From Thermobaculum terrenum ATCC BAA-798 (GTDB lineage Bacteria > Chloroflexota > Chloroflexia > Thermobaculales > Thermobaculaceae): a stretch of 64,000 nt of DNA. The notes below the pieces were generated by a model. That model had not been told where the DNA came from, did no database searches, and saw only the letters and a program-made list of their open reading frames with translations. Below are positions 51,749 through 61,680 of this stretch, in pieces. The translations under genes were made by a program, and so were the position numbers. Each line of letters starts with the position of its first letter. Positions within the stretch are counted from its first letter, which is position 1. Where the stretch lies: assembly GCF_000025005.1 (NCBI RefSeq), contig NC_013526.1:496001-560000 (forward strand), written 5' to 3'.

Positions 51749-54526
51749 TCACCTTACCCTGTAAAGCGCACTTGCGCCGCCGACCGTCTGACCCGCCTCG
51801 TTGCGCTGCGCGACGCTCACGAGATACTCCTCGCCACCTTGTGCTTCGCGTGGCACCTCTAGCCGCAGCGCCATTGGGTGAAGCTGGTTGGGCTGCTTCT
51901 CCACGCGGATAACCGCCTGTTCTTCCCGTACCTCCACCAACCGCTTGCCGCCGCGGATGATCACCTCTCCTCCCTTCACGCTTACCTCCCCGATACCCGT
52001 CGCCGACGGGCAGTCGAACCTCGATCCCTTCTCCAGGGTGAGGATACCCCGACAGCAGCCGAGCATGGCTTCCACGCGTGTGCGCTCAATGAACACCAAG
52101 CCCCCCTCCATCTGTTCATCACCTGGGGTTTTGGCAGTCAGGTCCACCTGCGGGAAAGCCTTGCCGTCCTCGTCAAGGCCGAGGTAGAGGGGGATAGCCA
52201 TCGGTAGCCGGCTCCGATCCACCAGGATCTCCATCGTGTGTTCGGAGTTGAACAGGTTGCCTGCGAGGAACGGGAAGGCGAGCGTAGTCGCCGAGAGCAC
52301 GTCGATTACCGATAGATTGCGTTGTGCCAGGTTGTTGCGCCTGACAACAAGCCCTCCTCCCGCGGTGCTCACCGTTGTGAAGGCATAGTCGTTATCGGCG
52401 TTCACCATCGCCAGCAAGCAGGGATGCCAGCTCATGCCGCTGATCCACCCCCACAAAGTATCCACCTGGGAGGAGGATATCGTGAACTTAGCGATCGCGC
52501 TACCCCCTGCGGGGATAGAGGGGAAGGTGGCAGTGACTGGCGTGGGCGCCACGTGCGTAGCATCTACCGATGTCCAATCGGCAGGGTAGACGAACTCCAG
52601 CCCAACATAAGGGGTGATGCGCGCGCTCACCGTCACGTTGCGCGCTTCCCTCGGGCCATTGTTGGTCACCCTTATGTACAGGTAGTTGGTCTGCCCACGC
52701 TCCACATTGCTGGACTTGCTGGGATCACCTGGGTCGAACACATTGTCGTCCGTGATGCGCACGACGATGTCGGAGAAAGTCCAGAAGTTACTGCCAGGAG
52801 GGGTAGAGGGTTCAACTCCCGTATCTCCCGTCCAATCTTTGATAAACACGTCGGAGAAGTCCAGTGCGCGTAGCATGTTGATGCGCCCGTACCCCATCTG
52901 GTTGTTGCGCGTGCCGTTTGGAAAGCCGGGTGCATCGGCATAAGCTCCCCCAACCTTGTCCGCCGTGCGCTCTATAATGTCTCGCACTTGCCCGGGTGTC
53001 AGCGCAGCATACTGGCTGCGGATAGCGCCGGCCAGTCCCGCCACGTGTGGGGTTGCCGATGAGGTGCCGTTGAACTGGAAGAAGTAGTCGCCGGCAGCAT
53101 CTCCACAGCTAGGGTAGTTCACGCATGCTACCAGCCGAGGACCACCATTGTTGGTGTTGTATCCACCTGCTCCCTGGATATCCGTCGTGGGGATCTGCAC
53201 GCAGGGGGCAACCACAGATATGCCAGGACCGAAGTTTGCGCCCCAGCACTCGCCGTCAGCGCTCATTGGGTTCTTGCGGTTATCTGCCTGGTCGGATCCC
53301 CCTACAGCTATCACCAGGGGGTTGCGGGCTGGATAGCGGTTGATGACGCCGGTGTTCTCGTTGCCGGTGGCAGCCACCAGCACGCACCCTCTGGTGTTGA
53401 CAGCGTTGTTGATCGCTGGATCGATTATGGCGAAATTCCACCCAGTGGGGCCGAAGCCATCGCCTGGGGCGTAGACACCGAAGCTCATACTGATGACGCG
53501 CGCGCCGTTGTTGGCCGCCCAGTTGATACCCGCAGCGCACTCCGCATCCGTCCAGTTCTGGAACGCCACCGGCATCAGGCTGCAGTTTCCCGCGACCCCC
53601 GCCACACCCGCCGAGTTGTTGAAGCGCCCTAGCACTATGCCAGCGCAGGCTGTGCCGTGCGGGCCTGTGGGTGATCCCGGCGGAGCCATAGTGCCTAAGT
53701 TGATGCCCTGGCCTGCTGCACCCGGAGCAAACTGGAGATCTGGGTGGGTCAGGTCACAGCCCTGGTCGAGCACGCAGACGATCGTCCCCGCTGCCCCCGT
53801 CGATATATCCCAGCCTGTGTTGCCGGGCCCCCCAGCCTGGATGCGCGTCATGTCCCATTGACGCGGGAAGAGTGGATCGTTGGGCACAGCCGTGATGGGT
53901 ACGACCATGGGCATGGTCTCGAACTGCACATCGCTGACCAACTCGCGTTCGCTCTCCAGCAGCATGCTCTGCAGCTCATACGCATTGCGGTCCTCGGGGT
54001 GATCGAGCACGTAGTAGCGGTACTCGCCAAGGTACTGTGACTTCTCCCGTACTTCTGACAGGCCATAGCGCTTCAGCCTGCGATCGAGGTTGCGCTGAAC
54101 CTCCTCCCCGGGCTGCGTCGTACGCAGCAGCAGGACGTTGGGCAGGGGACAGACCAGCCCCCCAAGCCCTGGCACATTGCCGAGCCGGTACACAGGGCCT
54201 ATCCATTCCAGCGCATCACCCATGGCGTTCTGTAGAGCGTTGAACCTCTCCTGGTCGATGCTCCCGGCTTGTGAACGCACCCAGAAGCGACGATCGGTGT
54301 GGTTGATGACCTCAAAAGGATTGGCCGGGCGCGGCACCCGCTCGAGACCGCGCTCAATCCCTGGTGTCGGTCCTCCTGGCGCTGCCAGCGCCATCCCATA
54401 CTCCCTCACCCGTTCCTCCACGTCTTGAGGGGATTGCGGCTCCCTGAACGAGAGCAACAGATGTGTGGGATCGAGCACCATGATCGCGCCCGACCCATGC
54501 CTGAGTTCCTTGGGAAACCTTTCCAT
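51749..54526 (-). CDS. Large S8 (subtilisin-like) serine protease
   Basis: A 925-residue subtilase. Catalytic residues: Asp about 254 in VCVLDQGCDLTHPDL, His about 290 in GPHGTACAGI, Ser about 488 in FNGTSSATPHVAG. The 230 residues in front hold no signal peptide (start MERFPKELRHGSGAIMVLD), and the about 370 behind include a CARDB-like beta sandwich (YLYIRVTNNGPREARNVTVS) and further beta domains. ATG 54526 follows GGAGGAGGATGCCAA. An intracellular protease or export by an unrecognised route are both open. Confidence 0.9.
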   Translation of the reverse strand: MERFPKELRHGSGAIMVLDPTHLLLSFREPQSPQDVEERVREYGMALAAPGGPTPGIERGLERVPRPANPFEVINHTDRRFWVRSQAGSIDQERFNALQNAMGDALEWIGPVYRLGNVPGLGGLVCPLPNVLLLRTTQPGEEVQRNLDRRLKRYGLSEVREKSQYLGEYRYYVLDHPEDRNAYELQSMLLESERELVSDVQFETMPMVVPITAVPNDPLFPRQWDMTRIQAGGPGNTGWDISTGAAGTIVCVLDQGCDLTHPDLQFAPGAAGQGINLGTMAPPGSPTGPHGTACAGIVLGRFNNSAGVAGVAGNCSLMPVAFQNWTDAECAAGINWAANNGARVISMSFGVYAPGDGFGPTGWNFAIIDPAINNAVNTRGCVLVAATGNENTGVINRYPARNPLVIAVGGSDQADNRKNPMSADGECWGANFGPGISVVAPCVQIPTTDIQGAGGYNTNNGGPRLVACVNYPSCGDAAGDYFFQFNGTSSATPHVAGLAGAIRSQYAALTPGQVRDIIERTADKVGGAYADAPGFPNGTRNNQMGYGRINMLRALDFSDVFIKDWTGDTGVEPSTPPGSNFWTFSDIVVRITDDNVFDPGDPSKSSNVERGQTNYLYIRVTNNGPREARNVTVSARITPYVGLEFVYPADWTSVDATHVAPTPVTATFPSIPAGGSAIAKFTISSSQVDTLWGWISGMSWHPCLLAMVNADNDYAFTTVSTAGGGLVVRRNNLAQRNLSVIDVLSATTLAFPFLAGNLFNSEHTMEILVDRSRLPMAIPLYLGLDEDGKAFPQVDLTAKTPGDEQMEGGLVFIERTRVEAMLGCCRGILTLEKGSRFDCPSATGIGEVSVKGGEVIIRGGKRLVEVREEQAVIRVEKQPNQLHPMALRLEVPREAQGGEEYLVSVAQRNEAGQTVGGASALYRVR

Positions 54527-54714
54527 TTGGCATCCTCCTCCTGCCGGTCTTAGCCAGCAGCTGTAATGCGTCAAGTGTAACCTTGAGTGATCTGCTCCAC
54601 AACCCTCCAAAGTATAGTTTTCGTGACCCTATTACCTGCACGGAAGTGTAGTTTTGGCATGTGCTGGATATCGATGGCCCACCATGAGCATCTGCAGCAG
54701 CTTTGCAACCCAAA

Positions 54715-54746
54715 GCGCCTTGGTGGAAAGACACCCACCAAGGCGC
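54715..54746 (-). terminator. Hairpin terminator after the ScyD/E-like gene
   Basis: GCGCCTTGGTGG (54715-54726) and CCACCAAGGCGC (54735-54746) give a 12-pair stem with an eight-base loop, 18 bases past the ScyD/E stop. On the minus strand only TTT follows, so termination is likely but the U-tract is short. Confidence 0.65.
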
Positions 54747-54763
54747 GATACCTTCAAGGGCAA

Positions 54764-55894
54764 CTAACGCTGAATGCGCAGCACCTCGCCCTTTCCTGGG
54801 AGTATGGCCCAGTTAGTCACGTAGATGGTGCCATCCTCGGCGACAGCTACTCCTCCTGGTGCATACAGACCCTCAGACATTACCGTTGTCCTGCTGCCGT
54901 CCGGCCTGATGCGCACAAGGCGACCCTGCAAGCTGGACGGATCCTGGGGATTGGCGTTGGCTAGGCTGTTCTTGAACATCTCGAGCACGTACAAGCTATT
55001 GTCTGGCCCCCAAGCGACGTCGATGATGTTGGTGAAGCGACGAGCGTACACCTCTCGCTCATGGCCGTACATCACGCGGTACACTCTCGCACCGAACTTC
55101 GGGAAAGGAAATCCTGTAAGCTCACCCACGTAGTAGGCCCTATCTGGGCCTTGATCCACGGAAGTTGGTACTGGATCCATTCTCACAAGTTGACCGTCCG
55201 GGCCGGGCACCATCCTCTTGGGGAAGGTCGCCAGAGTGGATATGCGTCCATCGGATCGACGGACTTTCAGAAGAGAATTGCCACCTGCGTCCGCGATTAT
55301 GTGCCGGCCGCGCAGCGTGAGCAGGGAGTACGGATTACTATCTGCGCCATCTCCTGCTGGATCATGCTGCTTCTCATAGGTCCACAGGTCGGCTTTGCTG
55401 CGCCTGACACCATCTGGTCGTATCTTGATCAATCTACCGAAGTTCACCCCTGACTTGCCCAAGGCAGGCCGTAGAAAGCCCCCGCCTATGAGCACGAAGT
55501 AGTCCAATGCCCGATGATCTTGCACCTGGATGCTTGACCAGATAGCGGATACATCGTGTGGGCCGATCGCGAAGGATCCATCGGGACTGGCCGCAGAGGG
55601 TAGACCCCTGACTACTCTGGCTTGCCCACCATGCCAGATCTTGGTGATAGAGCCTGTGTTGCCGAAGCAAGTCCTGCCCTCGGGACCGTTGACACATGGC
55701 CCTGACCCACCCTTGCCGGCCTCGGCTATGTATATGGCTCCATCTGGACCGAACGCCAGGTGGCGAGGATTGTTTAACCCGGTGGCTACTATCGTCACGG
55801 TTGCCGCTTGGGCGCTACTTGCTGGTGAGACCACACCGATCATCAATATCATGCATGCGAGGCCCCAAGTGGCGATATATCTAAGGTAAGACAT
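54764..55894 (-). CDS. ScyD/ScyE-type secreted beta-propeller
   Basis: A 376-residue exported protein. A signal peptide (LACMILMIGVVSPASSAQA) precedes NNPRHLAFGPDGAIYIAEAG, RLIKIRPDGVRR, YYVGELTGFPFPKFGARVYR and VAWGPDNSLYVLEM, the NHL-like blades of the ScyD/ScyE family. In cyanobacteria these relate to scytonemin synthesis, but most homologs have no known role. Own terminator downstream; divergent hairpins lie upstream. Confidence 0.85.
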   Translation of the reverse strand: MSYLRYIATWGLACMILMIGVVSPASSAQAATVTIVATGLNNPRHLAFGPDGAIYIAEAGKGGSGPCVNGPEGRTCFGNTGSITKIWHGGQARVVRGLPSAASPDGSFAIGPHDVSAIWSSIQVQDHRALDYFVLIGGGFLRPALGKSGVNFGRLIKIRPDGVRRSKADLWTYEKQHDPAGDGADSNPYSLLTLRGRHIIADAGGNSLLKVRRSDGRISTLATFPKRMVPGPDGQLVRMDPVPTSVDQGPDRAYYVGELTGFPFPKFGARVYRVMYGHEREVYARRFTNIIDVAWGPDNSLYVLEMFKNSLANANPQDPSSLQGRLVRIRPDGSRTTVMSEGLYAPGGVAVAEDGTIYVTNWAILPGKGEVLRIQR

Positions 55895-55971
55895 GATTGG
55901 CTCCTTCTATTTGTGCAACAGCTCACTAATAAGCGGCAAAGGTCTACGTGGTCATGAGTCGCCCCCTCCTT

Positions 55972-56044
55972 CCTCGGGGTACCGAGGGAAAGTCATCTGG
56001 CCGCCCACTTGCGGTGGGAGCTTGCACACCTCATGAGGTGTGCA
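55972..56044. repeat. Cluster of three palindromes upstream of the ScyD/E-like gene
   Basis: CCTCGG-GGTA-CCGAGG (55972-55987), CCCAC-TTGCG-GTGGG (56004-56018) and a perfect 22-base palindrome (56023-56044) with half TGCACACCTCA. They fill the 252-base gap between two leftward genes, so they could be terminator of the SH3 gene, operator or 5' leader structure of the propeller gene. Confidence 0.7.
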
Positions 56045-56146
56045 GATGACCGACAACTGACGTTAACTGTCACACCTGTAGGCAGCGTGTAGCAGTGGTG
56101 GATTAAAGGTGGTAATGAGGCTCTGATGTTGAGAATATAGCTGCTA

Positions 56147-57262
56147 CTAAGGTCTGAAAAGGTTCATGAATGGCCATAGTGCTTCTCCGGGTACGTAGCC
56201 TCTGACCCCTTTGAACTCAGCGTACGCCCACGAGCCCTCTTCCAGGAGATCCCATATACTCCGCTTGTCCACCCCTACTATGGACCCATTCGGGATCCTT
56301 GCTACTACTCGGTAATGTTTGCCCGGCCCAGCGTACATATCGACTGGCTGGCCGGAGAAGGATGGATCCTTCACCTTGTAGTACTCATCCCCCCAGAGCG
56401 GGGGCGCCGGAGTGCTGGGCTTATTTCCCAGCTATATCCAAAGCCTCCTTCTATGCTGCGGTTGTCCCTTGAGGTTGAGCGTGATGAGGTACCAGGTCTG
56501 GTTGGGTGCCACTTCAAACTGAAAGCTCCAGTGCCCAGTGCTGTCCACGGGTGCGTAGATATGTCTGTCCAACAGGAATGAGTTTGCGCAGAAGCAGTGT
56601 ACTATGGAGTCGGGAGGTGCGGTGCCCTCTATGGTCAAGCTGCTGCCCGTGGCCGCGGTGCCGCTTGCCGGTGAGGTGATCTCAAACGGCACACTCTTGT
56701 CTATCTGGGGTGTATAGCGCACCTCGTAGACCAACTTCGGAGCACAATCGGGCTCATCACATCCCAAGCTCACCACTATGCGATTGTCGCCGGGCACTAG
56801 GGGTACCGTTGCTGTCCAGTGCCCTTTACTATCTGATTTAGCGGACTCTGCCCATGGGTTGTCCAAGTCCAGGTAGTTGTAATAGTCTGCGCGCTGACCG
56901 AAGGTGTTCAGCACTTGGACTTCTAAGCCTGCAGGGCTGATAGTGCCAGCTAACCTCAAAGGAGAGCTCGTGACCTGCAGGTGCGACTTTGCTGGCGAGG
57001 TGATATGTAGCCTATATGCAGGTGGTGATGTCGGCCATACCAGACTTAGCAAAATTACCAGCAGCACGAAACCTATGCTCAGCGGCGACCACAAGCAGCA
57101 ACCACCGCCGCTAGCGGCGCTACCGTCCTCTCGGCTCGTACTGTTTCCCATATCAAACAGGAAGAAGAGTAGCAACAAGTCATCCAAGTTGTTACGCTCT
57201 TCCTCATGCGCTTCCATGGGATCACGTTCGCTCTCGTGCGTCTCCGTGTCGTGCTCGTACAT
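56147..57262 (-). pseudogene. Membrane protein with C-terminal SH3 domain, interrupted by one in-frame TAG
   Basis: One frame spans 57262-56147 except for a TAG at 56434-56432. The 5' part (276 residues) has a charged head, one helix (SIGFVLLVILLSLVWPT) and two beta-sandwich modules (TSSPLRLAGTISPAGLEVQV, TGSSLTIEGTAPPD). Past the TAG the frame continues through a linker (LGNKPSTPAPPLWGDEYYKV) into a bacterial SH3: PVDMYAGPGKHYRVVARIP, GSWAYAEFKGVRGYVPGEAL. The linker between looks coding, so the gene was whole until recently, or the amber codon is read through. Confidence 0.75.
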
Positions 57263-57372
57263 TTGGGTGATCGATATGCTTGCTTCTATAGAATATTATA
57301 TTCAGGAGACTATGGTGCACAAGCACCATGAGCCATCATGTTCCATAGAGTGGGAGTGCTAGGCGTGCTGCT

Positions 57373-60300
57373 CTATGGGTGGGTGCACTCGCCGCTAGGG
57401 GGGACGCTGCCGTAGACCTCTACGGTATGCCCATGACGCTCTCCAGCCCATATGAGCCGCGTGTAGCTCGGGCGCAGGAGCGCCTTCCATAGCAGCGATT
57501 GCTCGAACAGCTCCTCCTCGGGAGGTAGCAGATCGAACACCGAACGGGATGCCAGCAGGATGAGCTTCTTGCGCGCCCGGCTGAGGGCGACGTTGAGCCT
57601 GCGTGCGTCCAGGATGAAGTCGCTGCGCTGCAGCAGGTAGGCGGGATCGCTCTCGGTGGCGCTGACGATGATGACGTCTCGCTCATCGCCCTGGAAGCGC
57701 TCGACCGTGTCGACCGCAGATTTGACGATCTGCCTGGTCTCCGGATCCCGACGCACTATGTAGGGCACGTGCTCTCTGAGATCCATCCTCTGCATCCTAT
57801 GCGGCACGACCACGCCCAGGCCAGTGTCCACGTCGAGCTCCAGCGGTGGGGATGCGAGGACCCGCAGTACGGGTTCCAGCAGCTGGCACTCGAACTCGTT
57901 GCGCGTCTGGCTCTGGCTCTCGTCATGTAACACGACGGTCAGCGGGTGCTCAGGTGAGAGCACCGCTTGCACGAAGGGATCGTCCACATCCAGTGCTGGG
58001 AGGACGTCCTGGCGCTGAGAGTAGAAGTTGAGGTCGTCGTACCGCTTGTAGATCTGGTCGGAGAGGAACCGGGCGATGTCCTTGTGGAGGCGATAGCTGC
58101 GTTCGAACTTGATCATCTTCGGCCTGGGCTGCATCTCTGCGAGCGTTTGGAACAGGGAGCGGTAGGTCTTGAACTGCTGGAACGTGCGGCGGAGCTCGCT
58201 CTCCCAGTCGTGCTGGACTATGGGAGGCATCTGGCGATGATCGCCCACCACGATCAGTTGGCCGTCCAGCTTCAGGGGAAGGGCCGCCATAATCGCCTCT
58301 GGAATGTTCATCTGCGATGCCTCGTCCAGCACCAGGCACTCTATGAGGTCGTGACCAAAGAGGCAAGCGGGGTTGTCCAGCTTGCATCTCCAATGCTCAT
58401 ATATCATGCGCCTGATGGACGCTGGGGTGGCGCCGAGTACAGCCCAACTAAGGGCTTCTAGCTCCCGGGCAGCGTTCCGGCAAGCCTTGTTGCTCGTGTA
58501 GAGCTTGATGCGGGGGTGCTGGAGGGAGGAACTATCTTCTCTAGTGGTCACCCGCATCAGCGGGAGGGCCCACAGCCGCTTGTCAAAGTACTTGAAGAAG
58601 CGGTCCCTCTCGGCGGCAGGCAGCTGTGACCTGATGCTTTCCAGCTGTTCGAGCACCTCCGCCACCTTGCCAAGGAGCACGTCGGTGGCGGCGTGCGTCT
58701 TGCAGGATAGGAGCACCCTGAGGCGCATGTCCGCTGCCATGGCTCCTTGGATGCGCGCCAACACGGCGTACGCAGTAGTGGTGCTCTTGCCGGTGCCCGG
58801 AGGTCCCTGTACGAGCAGCAGGGAGGCTTCCCCGAGCTGCCCTACGTATTCCCGCTTGGAGGGTTCCATCTCGCCCAGGTATCCGATGCTCGCCAGCCAT
58901 TCCAGTCCCTGAAGGAAGAGCGCCTGCGCCTGGGCAGCCTCTTGTGGCCAGCATACCCTCTGCGCGCCTGGGGACACCAGCCGCTCATACAGAGCGTTCC
59001 TGCTCTCGCGCAGCCCTCGCACGACGAGCGCGCAGTACAGGCCATACCAATCATTGGGATCTTGATCGAGCACGTACTGCTGACCGTCCTGCAGGGGGGC
59101 AGCCATATCAGATTTGTCATTGGTGCCGAACACGTAGTGCTTGATGTTAAGAGGATTGACACCGTGCTCATTCCTCACCGTCACGTCGACGTAAGCCTCG
59201 CGCACCTGTCCCTGTTCGTCTCCCTCCGCCTCGATGTGGTCGATCTTGGCTCTTAGGCCGTACAGGATCTGCCTGAAGGTCGGGGCGAAAGGCTCCTTAT
59301 TGGTGGCATCGGGGCGCGTGTCGCGTGTCCATCTCGGGGAGATTATGACCTTGGAGTCCTCCCCCAGGTCGACCAGCGCCAGGATCTCGTCCACGCTGAG
59401 GTCGGTGCCCGAGGCGTCAACTATCAGTCGGTAGCGAGATGGGCTCTTACCCTTGGCCAACAGATCCTGTTGCTCCGCGAGCATCTCGGGTGGCTGCAGG
59501 CGCTCCTCGTAGCGCACGATCAGCGAGACGCCTGCAAGCACCCGATCCTCAGGCCGCCTCTGCACGTTCTCCTTCCATGTGGATAGCTCCACCATGCGCT
59601 CCATGGTAAGGAACTCCTCCAGCGCATCCGCCAGGGTGCGGGCCGACTCCACGTCCCGCAGGTCGGGCAGCCGGAAGCCTTTCTTAGTGGTGTACTTGTT
59701 GGGCTCCAGCGAGGAGGCGATGTGCTCTATAGCCTCCAGGCGCTTGACCTCGAACGCCCGCAACAGATCCAGCGTGATGCCCCTTCTGTACCCTGCGTAA
59801 GGATCTCCTCTGCCCTGGAAGTACTCCGGGGGATCCAGCCTTCCCCAGGCGGCGTAGGCGTACTCTAGGGGGATGTCGCTGCCGAAGCGTGGGCGTGACA
59901 TGTACCAGGAGGAGTCTTCCTGGTCTGAGAGCTTTCCCCAGCAGTCGAAGATGCCCACCTTGAAGATCTCCTTGAAATTCGGGTTCCCGTCCCATTGGAA
60001 GCGCTTGCCGTTGACCCACAGATCGCTGGCCACCATGTAGAGGCTTTGGCAATGGAATGGTAGGTTCTTGAAGCGCCTGATCTCCTCGCTCAGGAACGTG
60101 ACCATGGGCGAATCGAACGCTGCCACCTGGGTGATGAAGTCATGTAAGTTGGTAGCTCCAAAGATGGCGTCCAAGTGACGCCCAAGACTCTCCAGCAGGT
60201 GCTGCTGATCATCACGGTCATAGAACACCAGGTGTATGGGCGCCTCGCCGTTCTCGTTACGCACGGCCAGTTGATCCAACGCCACCAGGAGGTTCTTCAC

Positions 60301-61680
60301 CCAATCCAGGAAGAGCTCCCGCTCGCTGCTGGGGTCTGGTGGCCCCGAGGTGATGCGCACGACGTTGCCCGACCTGTGCTTCACGCCGCCCTTGTGGGCG
60401 ACGATGCGTGCCCCCAGCATGTATATACAGTCCTGGAGGTAGTCGTACTGGGAATCGATGTAGATCATCACCAGGTTGGGATGCATCTCCGGGGAGCAGA
60501 TCGGCAGGGACGAGTACCCGTTGTCGGGGATGTCGGACCGCACGCTCTCTCCCTGCTTGTACCTGTGACGCACATATCGCTTGGCGCGGTATATGAGCTC
60601 GTCGAGCCTGGAGGCGAGTGCCCAGGACCTCCGCAGGCTGCGTACTAGCTCCCTCTGCTCTGTGGGCGTCTGCAGTCGACCGTTTACGATCCTCTTGAGA
60701 TTCGCTACCTGCTGGACCTTCGTCAGCCCTGCATCCAGCAGGGCTGACTTCTCAGTGGTGGAAATGAAGGGGATCATGGAGAGATCATCATGCTCGTAGG
60801 CCCATTTGAGGCAGAAGCGGGAGTAGACGCAGGCATCACAACCGGCATTCAGGTGGAAGAAGACGTCCTCAAAGCGAGAGGCCAGCACCCTCTCGGCTCT
60901 GGAGTCCTCCCCGAGCAGGAGGCTGTCCAGCATCTGCGCGAAGACGTCGGGGTCTTCCACGATCTGTAGGCAGGCACCCTCGAGCCCAAAGAGCTGGAGT
61001 GCCTGCTCTCTCTCCTTTTCAAGTTGTCTCTTCGCCTCCTCATCCAGCGAATCGTCCGGCTCCGAGCATCTATAGATGATGCCCATGCGCAGAGATTTTG
61101 CCTCGATACCTGCGCTATCTAACAGCTGCCGGACCATCCGTTCGTAGCAGGCCAGCTGCAGCCGATGGTCTATGGTCACGACCGCCGAGTACTTGATATC
61201 GGCTATCAGGAGGTGTAAGCCTCCCCCGTAGTCGCGCTCCAGCCGCAGCAGGTCTGGCCTACCAGGGATCTGCCATCCCCTGTCGCTCTGGGCAAAGGTC
61301 ATCCCCGGCTGGTAGAGCACGCACACTTCGCCGGGCTCAAGCTCCTGGATGCACTTGATGATGTGGGCGCTGTGATCGGCATCCCCTTGGAAGGTTGCAA
61401 AGGATTCTAATCGGTAGTGCTCCCCGATCTTGCCGATTATCTCCTGCTCAAAGACGTTGCCGGCGGAGGTGAGCATCGGCGGCACCTTGTGAGGTGACAG
61501 GCCGCATCTATGCAGGAAATCGTCGGTGTTGCCCTGGTCGTGTAAGCGCAACCTCAGGAAGCGCTCGCACTGTCCCACGCGCACGAATTCCGCCAAGCTG
61601 GTGGGCGTGATCCTCCGCTCCCCTGGATAGGCATCCCGCCTATCGGCACTTGCCTGCACCACAGTCTCCTTCCTCTCCAT
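57373..61680 (-). CDS. Cas4/RecB-like nuclease fused to UPF1/Dna2-like SF1 helicase
   Basis: A 1435-residue protein. The N-terminal nuclease shows IPGRPDLLRLE and LIADIKYSAVV (PD-(D/E)xK acidic residues about 140-160), and Cys at about 38 plus NAGCDACVYSRFC (about 281-290), the four-Cys Fe-S arrangement of Cas4/AddB/Dna2. A long middle region (about 300-900) is unassigned. The helicase has VQGPPGTGKSTTTAYAVLA (about 958), LVLDEASQMNIPEA (about 1118), VVGDHRQMPPI, TVERFQGDERDVIIVSATES and LNVALSRARKKLILLAS. It resembles Dna2 in layout and may act in DNA repair or phage defence. ATG at 61680 is chosen ahead of the frame end at 61758; its ribosome site is weak. Confidence 0.88.
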   Translation of the reverse strand: MERKETVVQASADRRDAYPGERRITPTSLAEFVRVGQCERFLRLRLHDQGNTDDFLHRCGLSPHKVPPMLTSAGNVFEQEIIGKIGEHYRLESFATFQGDADHSAHIIKCIQELEPGEVCVLYQPGMTFAQSDRGWQIPGRPDLLRLERDYGGGLHLLIADIKYSAVVTIDHRLQLACYERMVRQLLDSAGIEAKSLRMGIIYRCSEPDDSLDEEAKRQLEKEREQALQLFGLEGACLQIVEDPDVFAQMLDSLLLGEDSRAERVLASRFEDVFFHLNAGCDACVYSRFCLKWAYEHDDLSMIPFISTTEKSALLDAGLTKVQQVANLKRIVNGRLQTPTEQRELVRSLRRSWALASRLDELIYRAKRYVRHRYKQGESVRSDIPDNGYSSLPICSPEMHPNLVMIYIDSQYDYLQDCIYMLGARIVAHKGGVKHRSGNVVRITSGPPDPSSERELFLDWVKNLLVALDQLAVRNENGEAPIHLVFYDRDDQQHLLESLGRHLDAIFGATNLHDFITQVAAFDSPMVTFLSEEIRRFKNLPFHCQSLYMVASDLWVNGKRFQWDGNPNFKEIFKVGIFDCWGKLSDQEDSSWYMSRPRFGSDIPLEYAYAAWGRLDPPEYFQGRGDPYAGYRRGITLDLLRAFEVKRLEAIEHIASSLEPNKYTTKKGFRLPDLRDVESARTLADALEEFLTMERMVELSTWKENVQRRPEDRVLAGVSLIVRYEERLQPPEMLAEQQDLLAKGKSPSRYRLIVDASGTDLSVDEILALVDLGEDSKVIISPRWTRDTRPDATNKEPFAPTFRQILYGLRAKIDHIEAEGDEQGQVREAYVDVTVRNEHGVNPLNIKHYVFGTNDKSDMAAPLQDGQQYVLDQDPNDWYGLYCALVVRGLRESRNALYERLVSPGAQRVCWPQEAAQAQALFLQGLEWLASIGYLGEMEPSKREYVGQLGEASLLLVQGPPGTGKSTTTAYAVLARIQGAMAADMRLRVLLSCKTHAATDVLLGKVAEVLEQLESIRSQLPAAERDRFFKYFDKRLWALPLMRVTTREDSSSLQHPRIKLYTSNKACRNAARELEALSWAVLGATPASIRRMIYEHWRCKLDNPACLFGHDLIECLVLDEASQMNIPEAIMAALPLKLDGQLIVVGDHRQMPPIVQHDWESELRRTFQQFKTYRSLFQTLAEMQPRPKMIKFERSYRLHKDIARFLSDQIYKRYDDLNFYSQRQDVLPALDVDDPFVQAVLSPEHPLTVVLHDESQSQTRNEFECQLLEPVLRVLASPPLELDVDTGLGVVVPHRMQRMDLREHVPYIVRRDPETRQIVKSAVDTVERFQGDERDVIIVSATESDPAYLLQRSDFILDARRLNVALSRARKKLILLASRSVFDLLPPEEELFEQSLLWKALLRPSYTRLIWAGERHGHTVEVYGSVPPSGECTHP

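Noticed and set aside
52800-52840. tRNA-like T-arm sequence (GGTTCAACTCCCG)
   Set aside because: It lies in the subtilase coding frame (DTGVEPST region) and no acceptor, D or anticodon arms pair around it.
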